A stretch of DNA of 64,000 bases from Echinarachnius parma (taxonomy: Eukaryota; Echinodermata; Echinoidea; Clypeasteroida; Echinarachniidae): the NCBI GenBank assembly GCA_037951105.1, contig JBAMJV010008442.1:31904-95903 (forward strand), given 5' to 3'. Under the pieces are notes generated by a model. It searched no databases, was not told where the DNA came from, and saw only the letters and a list, made by a program, of their open reading frames with translations. Positions 49,411 to 60,524 of this stretch are shown piece after piece. The stretch's first letter is position 1. Every line of letters starts with the position of its first letter. Both the position numbers and the translations under genes were made by a program.

Positions 49411-52400
49411 GCAAACAATAAGAAGTTTGTAACAGAATATGAATTGTTATTAGTAGAGCAGATAAGTGTAAAATATCATGGAAATCGTTCAAAGTTTGAT
49501 ACAAGCAACATACTCCGTATGCAGACTACCTTAGGGACACTTTTTAGAAAAAAACATTTAGACAAGCAAAAATCCAAGATGGCGGCCATTTTCCAAGATG
49601 GCCGCCAAAAAGCTACTTTTTGATATAAAACTTGACTGAGTTGGCCGATTTTAATAATCTTGGTGCCGTTTTATATGTTTATTGACATGCTGAACACGAT
49701 GGTGATACATACGGACTCATATGATGGCCAAAATCCAAGATGGCCGCCATTTTTCCAAGATTGCCCCAAAAAGCTACTTTTTGATATAAAAATTGACTGA
49801 GTTCGTCGATTTTAATTATTTTTATGTCGATTTCGATGTTTACTGATATGCTAAAACCGATAATGACACATACGGACCCATATGATGGCGAAACATCGAC
49901 ATGGCAGCCATTTTCCACGATGGCCGCCCAAAAACTAATTTTTGATGTTAAAAAATAACGATTTTGCCAATTTTAATAATCTTGGTGTCGAATTTTGCTT
50001 CTTGGAATGCTGGAAACGATTGAGATACATTTAACTAATTTAATGGCTAAAATTCCCAATAGCCGCCCTTTTACAATATAACCGTCAAATGCCTACTTTT
50101 GATATATACAAATTGACTGGGTTGATCGATTTTGATATTTCCGGTGTCTTTTGATGTTTCTTGATGTGCTGAAAACATTTGTGTTACACAAGGACCTAAA
50201 CAATGGCGTAGCTAAGGGATATATGGCTATATAACCCACGGGGGGGGGGGGGGGGGGGGAGGGGGGCACTCATGTATAATGTAAGACGGGTACGTGCCGC
50301 TTACAAAACCCCCGTTTTCACACCCGATTGCCTCTCTCAAGATACCAGATTTTCAAAAATTGCCGCTCCATAGACCCCGGAATGACTTGGCTAGGTAGTT
50401 GAGTAGCGTCGAGTCCATTATTCTTCTTCTAGTCAGCTCCTTGGACCACCATTTGAGGGTTTCCGTAGGTCTTTGATAGCTCCAACTCCATGTATTTTGT
50501 AGTTTTAGTCTGCTCCTTATACCTCTTTAACCCCCGTTTAAGGGTTTTTGTAGCTCCAAAGACCCTATATGTGTTGCTTGTAGTCAGCTCTTAAGACCCC
50601 ATATCAGAGTTCCGTGAGGCACACCCCGTCAAAATATTTGAGTGCCCCCCCCCCCCCCCCACCTCGGATATAACCCCTCTTTATGTAATACATTCTTTTG
50701 TTCTTGATGTTTGTATAGGCTGCTCCTTTATTGCTATTTCCTATCCCGGAACAATCTCTTTACCTCATCCTGGTCCGTCCAAACCCCTGGCCTCCTGAAT
50801 ATATGCCTAACGTGTTTATTAAGAGAATAATACGATTTTAATCATTAATAATGTATTGGGAGTTCATGTACAGTATGCATAAAACAGCATTTTATACACC
50901 CAGATCAATTCACATGTTCAGATTAAACTACCTTCCGACCCCTTCTCAGTTGGCATACGGCTTAATACTGGCTACACCATGGACCGCTCTATATACCATA
51001 CACAACTGTAGAGATTTTTGCAGCTTCCTTATTATCAGCTTTGGGTCATAGGGGTATAATATTACTGTTACAGTATCACACGTTACTATTCGATATGCCA
51101 CATTGTATAAGTGGACACCGACACTGGTCACATCGGCCGTTCCTCCTTTTGATGATGTTAGCCTTAATCTTTTCAGGGAACTATGGTCCAAAATATTGCT
51201 ATTTCAAATAAAAGGCAGCATTTTTTATATCCCCAAAATTTCGAAAAATAGATTTCGATAACATTTATTAAATCTAGTGTCTAGGACGTATGATATATAT
51301 AAAGAACCTAATTATGCCCTTTGCATATCCATCCCCTTACCCATGCCTTTGAACCATTCCTGAAGTATGATATGTACATATCAGTGCAAATATAATAGTT
51401 TAGCAACATCAAATGAGGTGCATTATAGATCCTTAGTGTCTTGCATATTACTTTCTTTTAGAGGTTCATCCATTCCCTGGGATACGTTGAATTGTTTGCC
51501 CAGTCTCTTATTGAAGTGGGACTGAGTTTGCACTACTTGCTTATGGTGGTTGGTCAAATTAGCAGGTTTATTTTTACACCCTGAATGGTCATCATACTCA
51601 AGGAAATGATGAGCCTGGAGTGGGCTATGACATGTTTTAGTGACTGACATACTTAGATCCATATAGGTGATAGCTGGGTGACTAGTGTCCGAGTCAATGT
51701 GTAATAAATTATACTTACAACCCAAACTGAATCATTACAGAGAAGCAAATAACAGACCAAACTCTTACAAGATATGTTTGGGTATACATGTATATCGTAA
51801 AAAGGACCATGGCTTTGCCAGTCTCAGGCTATGAGCCTAATGGGGGCTGGGAGGGTGGTGGTGTAGATTTGGACATGCTATAACCGGGATGTGGGGGACA
51901 AAATTCATTCAATGAAAAATGGACTCCAAACACGTTGAAATTTTTGCAATTTATTGATTTTCTGCTGATATACACAGGTTCAGGGCATAGGCAGCATTTA
52001 TCCAAAATGGGGGATGGGACGATGCACGGCATTGTAGCTGGTTTGTGCGTAGCACAATCGTTTTAAAAAAATTGGTGAACAAAAAATGTATAAAGACCCT
52101 TAGTGCGTTTATAATGATTTAAATCGTATACAATTTTTGTCACTCATTCATCTCAAAAGTCCAGAGTCATAACCAAAGGACTGCCACTGATGAGAGGGGT
52201 GGCAAACAAAGTCTTAGGGCAATATTTCTTATATTAGCAGCCTTTACCGAAATATGAACAAGTGAAATCATGATTTCCCTAGGGAGAGATGGCTAATCCC
52301 TCCTTTATCCCCTAGCTACGCCATCTTGGAAAATGGCCACCATGTTCGATTTTACCATTATTTAGATCCATTTGTATGAAAATAGTTTTCAGCTCATCAA

Positions 52401-53289
52401 AAACCTTTTAATCAGTACAAAGCTTATTAGAATCAGCCAACTCAGTCAGTTGAAAAATTGTAAAATGCTTTTTGACAACCGCCTTGAAAAATGGCCGCCA
52501 TGTTGGATTTTCGCCATTTTATATGTCTGTATGTATCATAATCGTCTTCTGCATATTATCAGGTCACATATAAATCGCAGCAAGATAATACAAATCGGCA
52601 AACTCAGTCAACTTACAAAAAAAAAAATTTGCCTTGGCGGTCATCTTGGAAAGTGGCAGCCATCTTGGATTTTCTCCATTATATTGGTCCGTTAGTATTA
52701 CAATCGTTTTAAATATGTCAATTAACATTTAAATTGACACTAATAAGATTATTACAATCAGCCAACTCAGTAATTTTTTATATCAAAAAGGAGCTTTTGG
52801 CGACCATCTTGAATAAATGGCTGCCATCTTGGATTTTTGCCATTAAATGGGTCCGTATTATATCACCATCGTTTTTAGCATATCAAGAAACATATACATC
52901 AACACCGAGATTATCAAAACCGGCCAACTCAGTAAAATTGTATATTAAAAAGTAGCTTTTGGGGGCCATCTTGGAAAAATGGCGGCCATCTTGGATTTTG
53001 GCCATCATATGGGTCCGTATGTATTACCATCGTGTTCAGCATGTCAATAAACATATAAAACGACACCAAGATTATTAAAATCGGCCAACTCAGTCAATTT
53101 TTATATCAAAAAGTAGCTTTTTAGCGGCCATCTTGGAAAATGGCCGCCATGTTGGAATTTCGTTTGTCTAAATGTTTTTTCCTAAAAAGTGTCCCTAAGG
53201 TAGTCTGCATACGGAGTATGTTGCTTGTATCAAACTTTGAACGATTATTACACTTATCTGCTCTACTATATGTAAACTTCTTTTGCAAT
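49411..53289. mobile_element. 3.9-kb foldback-type element with subrepeat arms
   Basis: Left arm (to about 50240) and right arm (from about 52290) are inverted copies. The outer ~95 bp ('gcagactaccttagggacac') match at high identity. Inside, both arms consist of ~155-165-bp subrepeats, each with 'aagatggcggccattttcca' or its complement: about four units left and six right. The inner arm ends share 'atggcgtagcta'. The ~2-kb core has poly-G runs and no recognisable transposase. Long inverted repeats built of tandem subunits are the hallmark of foldback transposons. The exact ends are uncertain because the inverted homology runs into exon-flanking sequence. Confidence 0.7.
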
Positions 53290-53319
53290 GTATCATATAG
53301 ATCTGTCCAATAAACAGAC

Positions 53320-53488
53320 CTGTGCCTGATGCAGATAGAGTCGCAATCGATTGTCAAGTTGCAATTAACTGTAATTCAGAAAAAATGCACATTTGAATCA
53401 ATCCGATTTGTACATTAAGTCACATGATCTGCTTGCAATTAATTGCAACTTTACAATCAATTGCAACACTTTCAGCAACAAGGCCCTG
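53320..53488. mobile_element. Diverged foldback element related to 27475-27626
   Basis: 'gagtcgcaatcgattgtcaa' on the left and 'ttacaatcaattgcaacact' on the right are inverted matches with the same internal 'cacatgatct' and 'gcaattaa' words as the 27475 element. It directly abuts the decayed L27 exon copy C. Confidence 0.65.
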
Positions 53489-53489
53489 G

Positions 53490-53620
53490 TCCCATGTACC
53501 TGGTCCAAGCAGTCAAGCTACTGCTTCAGAGCTCTGCAAATAATAAGTTCTAAGAACATAACAGAAAAATTCATGAAATAGGAAGTTATTAGTTGACGCA
53601 GCAATTGTTTAGTAATAGAG
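53490..53620 (-). pseudogene. Decayed partial copy of the first-L27 exon and flank (copy C)
   Basis: 'ggtcccatgtacctggtcca', then 'agcagtcaagctactgcttc', matches the true exon 49338-49381, and the following 'gcaaataataag...gttattag' matches its intron flank. The copy is in the same orientation as the gene but lies upstream of the foldback element. It is truncated and lacks the exon's 3' part. Confidence 0.7.
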
Positions 53621-54539
53621 GAAAGACCGAGATGGTTCGGCCATATTCGAAGGAAGAAAAGTTAGATGGGGTATTCTGACCTTTCAGGGTGGCACTGAAA
53701 TATTGGAATGCCATATTTTCTATGATAAAGGCACAAACAACTGGTTTCAATGGAGGAATCTGTTACTGTAAGTACATCATCTTCCAGGGCACAATAATAA
53801 TGCCATGTAATATAAGGTTCCAAATTTGGCAGATGTCAACAAAACTGGAAAGGAACAAAGTACTTTAAAATGCAAGATGGAAGCTTGTGAGGAGGAATGA
53901 ATGCAGCATGAGAAATTATAAAGTACAACTTTTAACCTGAGCCTGTGTTTCTTATGCTGGGATCTATATACCCTTTAAAACAAAAACAAGTCACATTTTA
54001 TTCTTTGTTGAGTAGAACTTTCTAATAAGGTACTACAGTATGTGGATTATAGCATGAGAACATGCCTTGAATGTAAAAAAAAGTGGTAAGAGGCAAGTCT
54101 AAAACCAACATGAACATTACCATCCTTGAGGATATAGGAAGTGCCCAAGTATGGCTAACCCTTTCATTCTGAACAAGGTACCACTAATACAAAAAGCCAT
54201 GATACATGTACGTTAATTACAGAACAGACAGACACGTGTGTACTATAAAGAAAGTGTCAATTAGAGTTAGAGGGTTAAACACAGCACATGCAGGTTGGGA
54301 AGTGGGAGCCGCGCCTGATAAACCTGAATAATTGATTCGCCGGCCGGCGGGTCCCGTGTCTTCGGGCAAAGCCAGGCGTCCATCACGCTGAGCCCTAAAG
54401 TGCGAATAAACCATCAAAGCGTAATCCAAGACTGTAAATCTAGCTGAAGGGGGAAATGTTGGAGTCCCATCTTCCATTGTACATAAGTAGCATTATCTTA
54501 TAACAGGAGGGGGGGGGGGGTCTGGGGGATACAATAACA

Positions 54540-55200
54540 TTACCTGCTCTGCGCACGTAGCACACGTACATGCAGGCATAAAGACTGGAAAGACCAAAAA
54601 TATTCAAACACTCATTTATGTGAGTTGCACATAAATTGGCCTTTACAAAAAAATTACTTTTAATATAGAATTGCATAAAGTGAGAATGTGAGTATAGAAT
54701 ACATTCAAGAATATGACTCGGTGGGGGGAATACAAATTACATTCTCTGCTCTGTGCACATACCGTCGGTGACATTACGTACCGGCGAATCTTCAAATTTC
54801 GGTCGCTTTTTCGATTTTGAGTTTTTGGCATATTTTTGATGTCTATACCCAACTCTATCACAATTTTGTCTCTATTTTCGAATATCAATTTCTGAAAATC
54901 AATGATATCGTGAATTTTGAAGACTGAAATTCAGATATGTGATTGATTTGGGTATAGACATCAAAAATATGCCAAAAAATCAAAAAATCGACCGAAATTT
55001 GAAGATTCGCCGGTACGTAATGTCACCGACGATACATGTAGCACACGTACAAGCATTAAGGAAGACTGGAAAGACCAGCAATATTCATAAATATGTATGT
55101 GCTTTACTCGTATTCCCACTTTATACAATTCTTTATTAAAAGTCTGCAAGACCAATTTATGTACATCTCACATTAATGAATGTTTGATTGTGCTAAGTCA
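54540..55200. repeat. Two-copy tandem duplication, second copy split by a MITE
   Basis: 'tctgcgcacgtagcacacgt' and then 'gactggaaagaccaaaaata' (54548-54605) recurs as 'tctgtgcacatac' at 54750, interrupted by the element at 54763-55031, then 'atacatgtagcacacgtaca' and 'gactggaaagaccagcaata'. Later parts ('attcttta.taaaa', 'tttatgtacatctcac') also correspond. Confidence 0.75.
54763..55031. mobile_element. 269-bp MITE with long inverted arms and ATAC target duplication
   Basis: The ends read 'cgtcggtgacattacgtacc' and its exact reverse complement; arms of about 90 bp match with few differences. ATAC stands on both sides (54759-54762, 55032-55035). The homologous tandem copy near 54550 lacks the element, so it shows an empty target. 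Confidence 0.88.
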
Positions 55201-55470
55201 ATCTCTAAAGTGTGATGCAGTTTCAAAACCTATTTGTAATAGTAGACCTATGCCTCGGAATTTGAGTACTAGATTTTGCAATCCCCATCTAGAGTAAATA
55301 AAGGGCCCATCGGGTACATACGCAAGTGGTTAAGACAATCAAGAGTTGTACTTGTGGGATATGCTTCATAGTGTTCCAATTGAATCTCAGTTAATGAAAT
55401 TATATTTGGAAATACAATCAAACAGTGGGAACAACCTACAATGACTCTTGTGAGTCACTATTTAAAGAGT

Positions 55471-58050
55471 TTGTTTGTTTCGTATGACATATATGCACAT
55501 TTATAAATTCAAGTCTAGGTTTCTCAGCCAGGTCAGAGCAGCATCTGTTGTCTGATGAATCCCCTCAAAACTATCAGAGAAACATCGGAGAGGGCAGTCG
55601 TTTACCACATGCTTCACTGTCTGGTCTGGGTACCCGCAGTCACATGCAGGGCTGTCTTTCATTTTCCATCGGTGGAGATGATGGGCTGACCTTGCATGGA
55701 GTGTTCTTATCCTGTTCAGTGTCACCCATTGCTTTCTGGGGAGGTTGAACCCTGCTGGCTCTGACGTAGGGTCCTGTACAAGGTCATGGTTAGGGAAGTC
55801 GGACTCTGCCCAGGTTTTGCGCCATTCTCCTTTCAGGTCAAACTCTTCTAGAGACTTTGCAGAAGTCCAAAAGGGTGTCCGTGATTTGAGGCGCATTTTG
55901 GGTAGGTTTCCTAGGTCTTCGTGGATAGGTAGGTCTGGGTTGGTGGAGGTGCGGTGTAGTTCCTTGCGCATTATCTCCTGTCTGCGTACACCAGGGGGAG
56001 CGATGTGGGAGAGAGCAGGTAGCCATTGAAGAGGTGTTGACTTTAGGGTGCCAGTAATTATTCTCATAGCCGAGTTCAAGATTACATCTACCTTCTTGGT
56101 ATGGCAGCTCTCTGTCCACCCTGGTGAGCAGTACTCTGCAACAGAGTAGACTAGAGCTATGCAGGCTGTTCGGAGGGTTTGTGTGCCTGAACCCCAGCTA
56201 TTTCCTGCAAGCTTCCGGATAATGTTGACTCTGGTCTTCAGTTTTCCAGAAACCCTCTTGAGATGTTCACGATAGGTGAGGCTGCGGTCCAGGGTAACTC
56301 CAAGGTATTTGGGGAACTCTTCATGCTTAACTGTTTTGTCACAGAAGGTGACATTAAGTTCTGTTTTCGCTTGTCGGTTACTGAGGTGGAAAGCAGTGGT
56401 TGTAGTCTTATTGGGATTGGGACGAAGGCGCCAGTAGGTGAAGTAGTCCTCCATCTTCTTCATGTCCTCGGTGAGGGTTCTGCTAAGTACGTCGAAATCG
56501 GTGGATTGGGTAGCTAGTGCAAGGTCATCTGCATACGCAAATTTCCTGGACGTGGTCTCCGGCATGTCACTTACATAAATGTTAAAAAGCATCGGGGCCA
56601 AGACAGATCCTTGAGGGAGGCCGTCGTTGAGGGTTCTAGCCGAGCTTGTTTGTCCTCCAAGTGAAACTCTGAATCTTCTGTTGCTGAGTATGGAAGCAAG
56701 GATGCGCATGGTTGTCTGACACTTGAAGATGCGGGACGCTTTGAGTAGCAGGCTATGTCTCCATACAGTGTCGTAGGCTGATGAGAGGTCAATCAGTGCC
56801 ACGCCCGTTTTGAGGGCGCGCTGATATCCTGCCTCGATGAGGGTAGTGAGGGCTAGGACTTGGTCGGAACAGCTCCTTTTCGGTCTGAAGCCTGCTTGCT
56901 CCTTTGGTAGCACAGGTTCTACCAATGGGCTAAGCCTGACTAGAAGGAGGCGCTCGAACAATTTGTAGGATGTGCACAGAAGAGAGATGGGACGGTAGCT
57001 TGCAGGGTCGTTCGCAGGTTTCCCTGGTTTGATGATCGCAATCACCTTGGACTCTCTCCAAGCCTTTGGGATAACTCCGGAAGAGTGGATGTGTGTGAAG
57101 AATGAGGCCAGCCAGCCGCGGCCTTTTGGTCCAAGGTTCTTCAGGAATTCTGGGTAGATTCCATCAATTCCCGCAGCTTTCCCTGATTTTGTGGATGAGA
57201 GACCAATGTCGACATCTTCTCTAGTGTAAGGTCTTGCAAGTGGGGAAGTCTTAGCTGATATTGAGTAGGACTTGGAAAGGTTCTTCTTGACTTCTTTACG
57301 TGATGCCTTTGTAGAAGGTACCTTGGAATTGAGGAGCAGGCGTGAAGCAACAGCATTTGCTGTTACTTTAGGAGGTTGATGTTGAACCGGGGTTGCTGCT
57401 CCAAGATGTCGAAGAAGGTTCCAAGCCTTCCGGCTCGAGTGTGTAAAGTTGAGATCTTCTACCGTCTCTTGCCAGCACTTTTGTCTAGCTGTGTCAAGGG
57501 AATCCAAAAGTTCTGTTGCAATGTCTGGATCGCCAGTGGATTCATACTGCTTGAGGAGCTCTTCTGATTCTGGCAGCCAGCAAGGTGTGAAAACTTTACG
57601 AAAGCCACGAGGGATGTGTTTCTTGGCAGTGTCCTTGAGGATATTGCAGAAGGATGTGTAGCTTTTGGGGACTGGTTCAAGATTGGTGATTTGCTCCTCC
57701 ACGTCATCTGTAAAGGCTTTCCAGTCAGCTTTCCTAAAGTTCCATCGTGGTTGGGGCTTTGATTGGATAAGAGGTATCTCTACTCCAATATGGATTAAAG
57801 CTGGACGATGTTGGCTATGAGGGAAGAGAGGAAGTATCTTGCGAGATGCATGTAGTAGGCGGCCATTGCTGGTTTTGGACAGAAAGCAGAGATCCGGATT
57901 GTAATCCCTTCTCCATCTGCTTGAGTGGAAAGTTCCCGGTTGTTTGGCATCATGAAGGAGGTAACGGTCGCAGGCTGATGCCCACATATCCAGTTGCTCT
58001 CCATTCTCGTCATCTTTGGCATAGCCCCAGGATGAGTGATGACTGTTGAC
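55471..58050 (-). mobile_element. 5'-truncated non-LTR retrotransposon (LINE) with 10-bp target-site duplication
   Basis: A 2580-bp insertion is bounded by the identical direct repeat 'tttaaagagt' (55461-55470 and 58051-58060). On the minus strand it starts inside the endonuclease domain (5' truncation), carries a long open frame, then a 30-nt 3' UTR ending in a short (CAAA)n-like tail. This is the structure expected of target-primed reverse transcription. It lies upstream of the first MAGUK exon seen, in the same orientation as the gene. Confidence 0.95.
55501..58050 (-). CDS. LINE endonuclease/reverse transcriptase ORF, 5'-truncated, otherwise open
   Basis: About 849 codons of the element stay open to a TAA stop; the open frame extends 11 codons into flanking DNA, so any initiation there is fortuitous. 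The N-terminal ~100 residues are the end of an apurinic-type endonuclease (NSHHSSWGY, then HRPALI). The reverse transcriptase spans about residues 345-600: SKVIAIIKPGKP, YRPISLL, EQAGFRPKRS, motif A VALIDLSSAYDTVW, motif B GLPQGSVLAPMLFNIY, motif C FAYADDLAL and YLGVTLD. The C-terminus carries a C-x-C-x8-H-x4-C motif (CDCGYPDQTVKHVVNDC), common in Jockey-superfamily elements. All three catalytic aspartates are present. The Jockey-group assignment is by motif resemblance only. Confidence 0.93.
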   Translation of the reverse strand, partial: VNSHHSSWGYAKDDENGEQLDMWASACDRYLLHDAKQPGTFHSSRWRRDYNPDLCFLSKTSNGRLLHASRKILPLFPHSQHRPALIHIGVEIPLIQSKPQPRWNFRKADWKAFTDDVEEQITNLEPVPKSYTSFCNILKDTAKKHIPRGFRKVFTPCWLPESEELLKQYESTGDPDIATELLDSLDTARQKCWQETVEDLNFTHSSRKAWNLLRHLGAATPVQHQPPKVTANAVASRLLLNSKVPSTKASRKEVKKNLSKSYSISAKTSPLARPYTREDVDIGLSSTKSGKAAGIDGIYPEFLKNLGPKGRGWLASFFTHIHSSGVIPKAWRESKVIAIIKPGKPANDPASYRPISLLCTSYKLFERLLLVRLSPLVEPVLPKEQAGFRPKRSCSDQVLALTTLIEAGYQRALKTGVALIDLSSAYDTVWRHSLLLKASRIFKCQTTMRILASILSNRRFRVSLGGQTSSARTLNDGLPQGSVLAPMLFNIYVSDMPETTSRKFAYADDLALATQSTDFDVLSRTLTEDMKKMEDYFTYWRLRPNPNKTTTTAFHLSNRQAKTELNVTFCDKTVKHEEFPKYLGVTLDRSLTYREHLKRVSGKLKTRVNIIRKLAGNSWGSGTQTLRTACIALVYSVAEYCSPGWTESCHTKKVDVILNSAMRIITGTLKSTPLQWLPALSHIAPPGVRRQEIMRKELHRTSTNPDLPIHEDLGNLPKMRLKSRTPFWTSAKSLEEFDLKGEWRKTWAESDFPNHDLVQDPTSEPAGFNLPRKQWVTLNRIRTLHARSAHHLHRWKMKDSPACDCGYPDQTVKHVVNDCPLRCFSDSFEGIHQTTDAALTWLRNLDLNL

Positions 58051-58060
58051 TTTAAAGAGT

Positions 58061-60520
58061 AAATGGCACTTAAAGTTAAACAAACATTTAACAATAACAT
58101 GTTAATGTCAACAAATAACCATTCAAAACAGGACACAACATTATGCTCCATACCTAACAATAGCAACCATACAATAAGAGAGTTTCACAATAACTGAGTT
58201 GTGACAATATTAATTCTTTATTATTATCTTGAGATCAAGTACTAAGTACAATTTGACCAAAATATAATAGCTAAATGAGCAAACTCGCAAAGACAATTGG
58301 GCTTTGCTGGGAATCGAATCCGAGACCTCCGGAGTGCTAGATCAGAGCTTAAAATCCTGACGTCTCGGGATCAATACCTTGCAGAGCCTTAGAGTTCCTC
58401 TGTAGAGTTCCTCTGTATGTCTGAATTTTCAAAATATACTAATCATTAACTGAGGTACAAATAACAAAAGGATTACCTTGATTACCAGAATTTCCAGAAA
58501 TGTATGAAATATTTACAAAATAAAAAAGTCAGTGTTGGTAAACTGTACAATCTAGGCTAGATCTAGATGTGGAATGTGCATTAAAAGTGCGCTACCATTG
58601 ACAGAGAGGACATCTTCATGAGACTTGACATAATCTAGGGTACGATGACAAGCTACTAGCTTCAGAGCTGGTCATTAGTAATTAGGTCTCGTCAGTCAAT
58701 GACAACATGACAATACAGTACCAGAGTGATGAGAACGTTCTGCGAAACCTCTTCCATGTTTCTATTGGTAATATGAATACAATGAGGTATGTGAAAACCT
58801 CTAGAGTTCCAAGTAAGTTTTTATGTTTTTGACAATGTTACTAGTTTTCCTTTAACTGAGACATTTAGAGAACCTGATTAGCATTCAGGTTACATTGATG
58901 CAAGAAGATAACTGCAGGGGGAACTGTACTGGGCAATTCAGCCCAAAAAGTGTTATAAAAAGAGTGTATAAAAAGAGACCCCCATAAAAAGTTACAGAGT
59001 TCAAAGAACAACAATTTCCGGGTGCTGTTTTAATACTGACCTACATAATTATACATTTCTAACTTTTATAATAAGTAGCCCTAGAAAATAAAATTTTAAT
59101 TTTCCCAACGGAATTAAAAAATATATACTTATTTGCAAACTAACATACCCTGGAATGTACATACATGTACATACAATATTTTCAAATTGAGATTGCAGAC
59201 ATACAGCACACGTAACTGTAATTCCGATAATTTACAGACCATATTATACACACGTGTCATTTTAATTAAGTGTAACAATTTCCCCATCCACATGCAGTAC
59301 TTGTCCTTCCATTATCATCTGAAAAAACACATGTTGTGATCAAAGCATGGTGTCAACGTTCATAAAGATCGAGTACAGTACAGGTATGTATTGTACTGTG
59401 GGAAAGGTTTGTGAAGAATGACAATCTGATGTCATCACTTGCATCATCATCATCATCATTGAAAATGTACTATCATTGAAAAGTATGACATGTACATATA
59501 TTGTTTGGTTGTGGCCTACCAAGACAATTTGGGGGGAATTCAAAGTTCAAACGCAGCCTAAAATCATAGATCAAACGTAAATTGTCCACAGAATAAACCT
59601 AACCATTACAGTAGCTAAAGTGAATTCTGGAATTGTTTATACCTGTATTAAATTAATTGTACTTAACTGCTCAATAAAATGTAAAAGTCATTTTGCTTTT
59701 GAACATTTCAATTTCATAATGATGGAAGAGGAATATGGTAGACCACCTTATCAGGTCACCTTCAGGTCAAGTAGTTATTATTATTGTCCAGATTCTCCAG
59801 TCCAGACAGACACTGACAAATCTAATTATCGAGAACCGGGAAGAGGGTGATAATGGGCGCAATAGATCAGAAAACTTCCTTTTCTTGCAATTTTTTAATC
59901 CACGGCCTACAGGAACCTGTGGTCCCTGGTACTTTTCGTTACTAGACCAAGGCCTATTAGGGGAATCTTCAAAATTATAAGCTCAATTTGCGACAATATT
60001 TTGTTCATTGGACCAGAGGAGACACTTAACGCTGACTATAATGAGAGTAGATATGACCACAACAAAACAAAGAAACGCAAAATCTTGAAGGCAAGGGGTT
60101 AAGAAATGTGTACATGGATTAACAACTCTGGTCCATTCACGGGTCTTCAAAGTCTCAATCATTCTTGGTAATGGGGCATACCAAGGATTATCAAAAAATA
60201 TCCACCTTGTTAAATTGTTTTGGTCATATTTGGCCTCGTTGCAGTCAGCGTTAAGTGTCTCACCTTAATTGTCCAACAAACAAAATGTTGCCGCAAATTG
60301 AGCTTTAAATTTGTAGATTACATGTACCTTAATAGGATATGGTCTAGTAATGAGAAGAGCAAGACACTTTTTATAAGACAAACAGTTAAAGGGAAATGGC
60401 AGTAGTGGGAAATAACTTTATTAGTCCAACTAATTGATTAGTATTATTGAAATAACATAAAAAGGAGCGTGTGTGGAAAAATCTGAACCTTACTATCGTC
60501 AAATGCAGAAATATCAGTTA
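58061..60520. other. Non-coding DNA right of the LINE; nothing recognised
   Basis: A (cat)n tract lies near 59440-59458. A tRNA-like B-box word ('ggattcgattcc' on the minus strand, near 58315) stands alone without a matching A box or cloverleaf. No MAGUK N-terminal exon could be identified. Confidence 0.45.
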
Positions 60521-60524
60521 AAAC

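Noticed and set aside
49252-49623. Plus-strand 123-codon open frame
   Set aside because: It is antisense to the first-L27 exon and runs into the foldback arm; no independent evidence.
55548-58049. Several plus-strand and off-frame open frames within the LINE
   Set aside because: They are shadows of the long minus-strand reverse-transcriptase frame.
58296-58400. tRNA gene or tRNA-derived SINE on the minus strand
   Set aside because: A B-box-like word is present, but the T-stem does not pair well and no A box or acceptor stem is visible.
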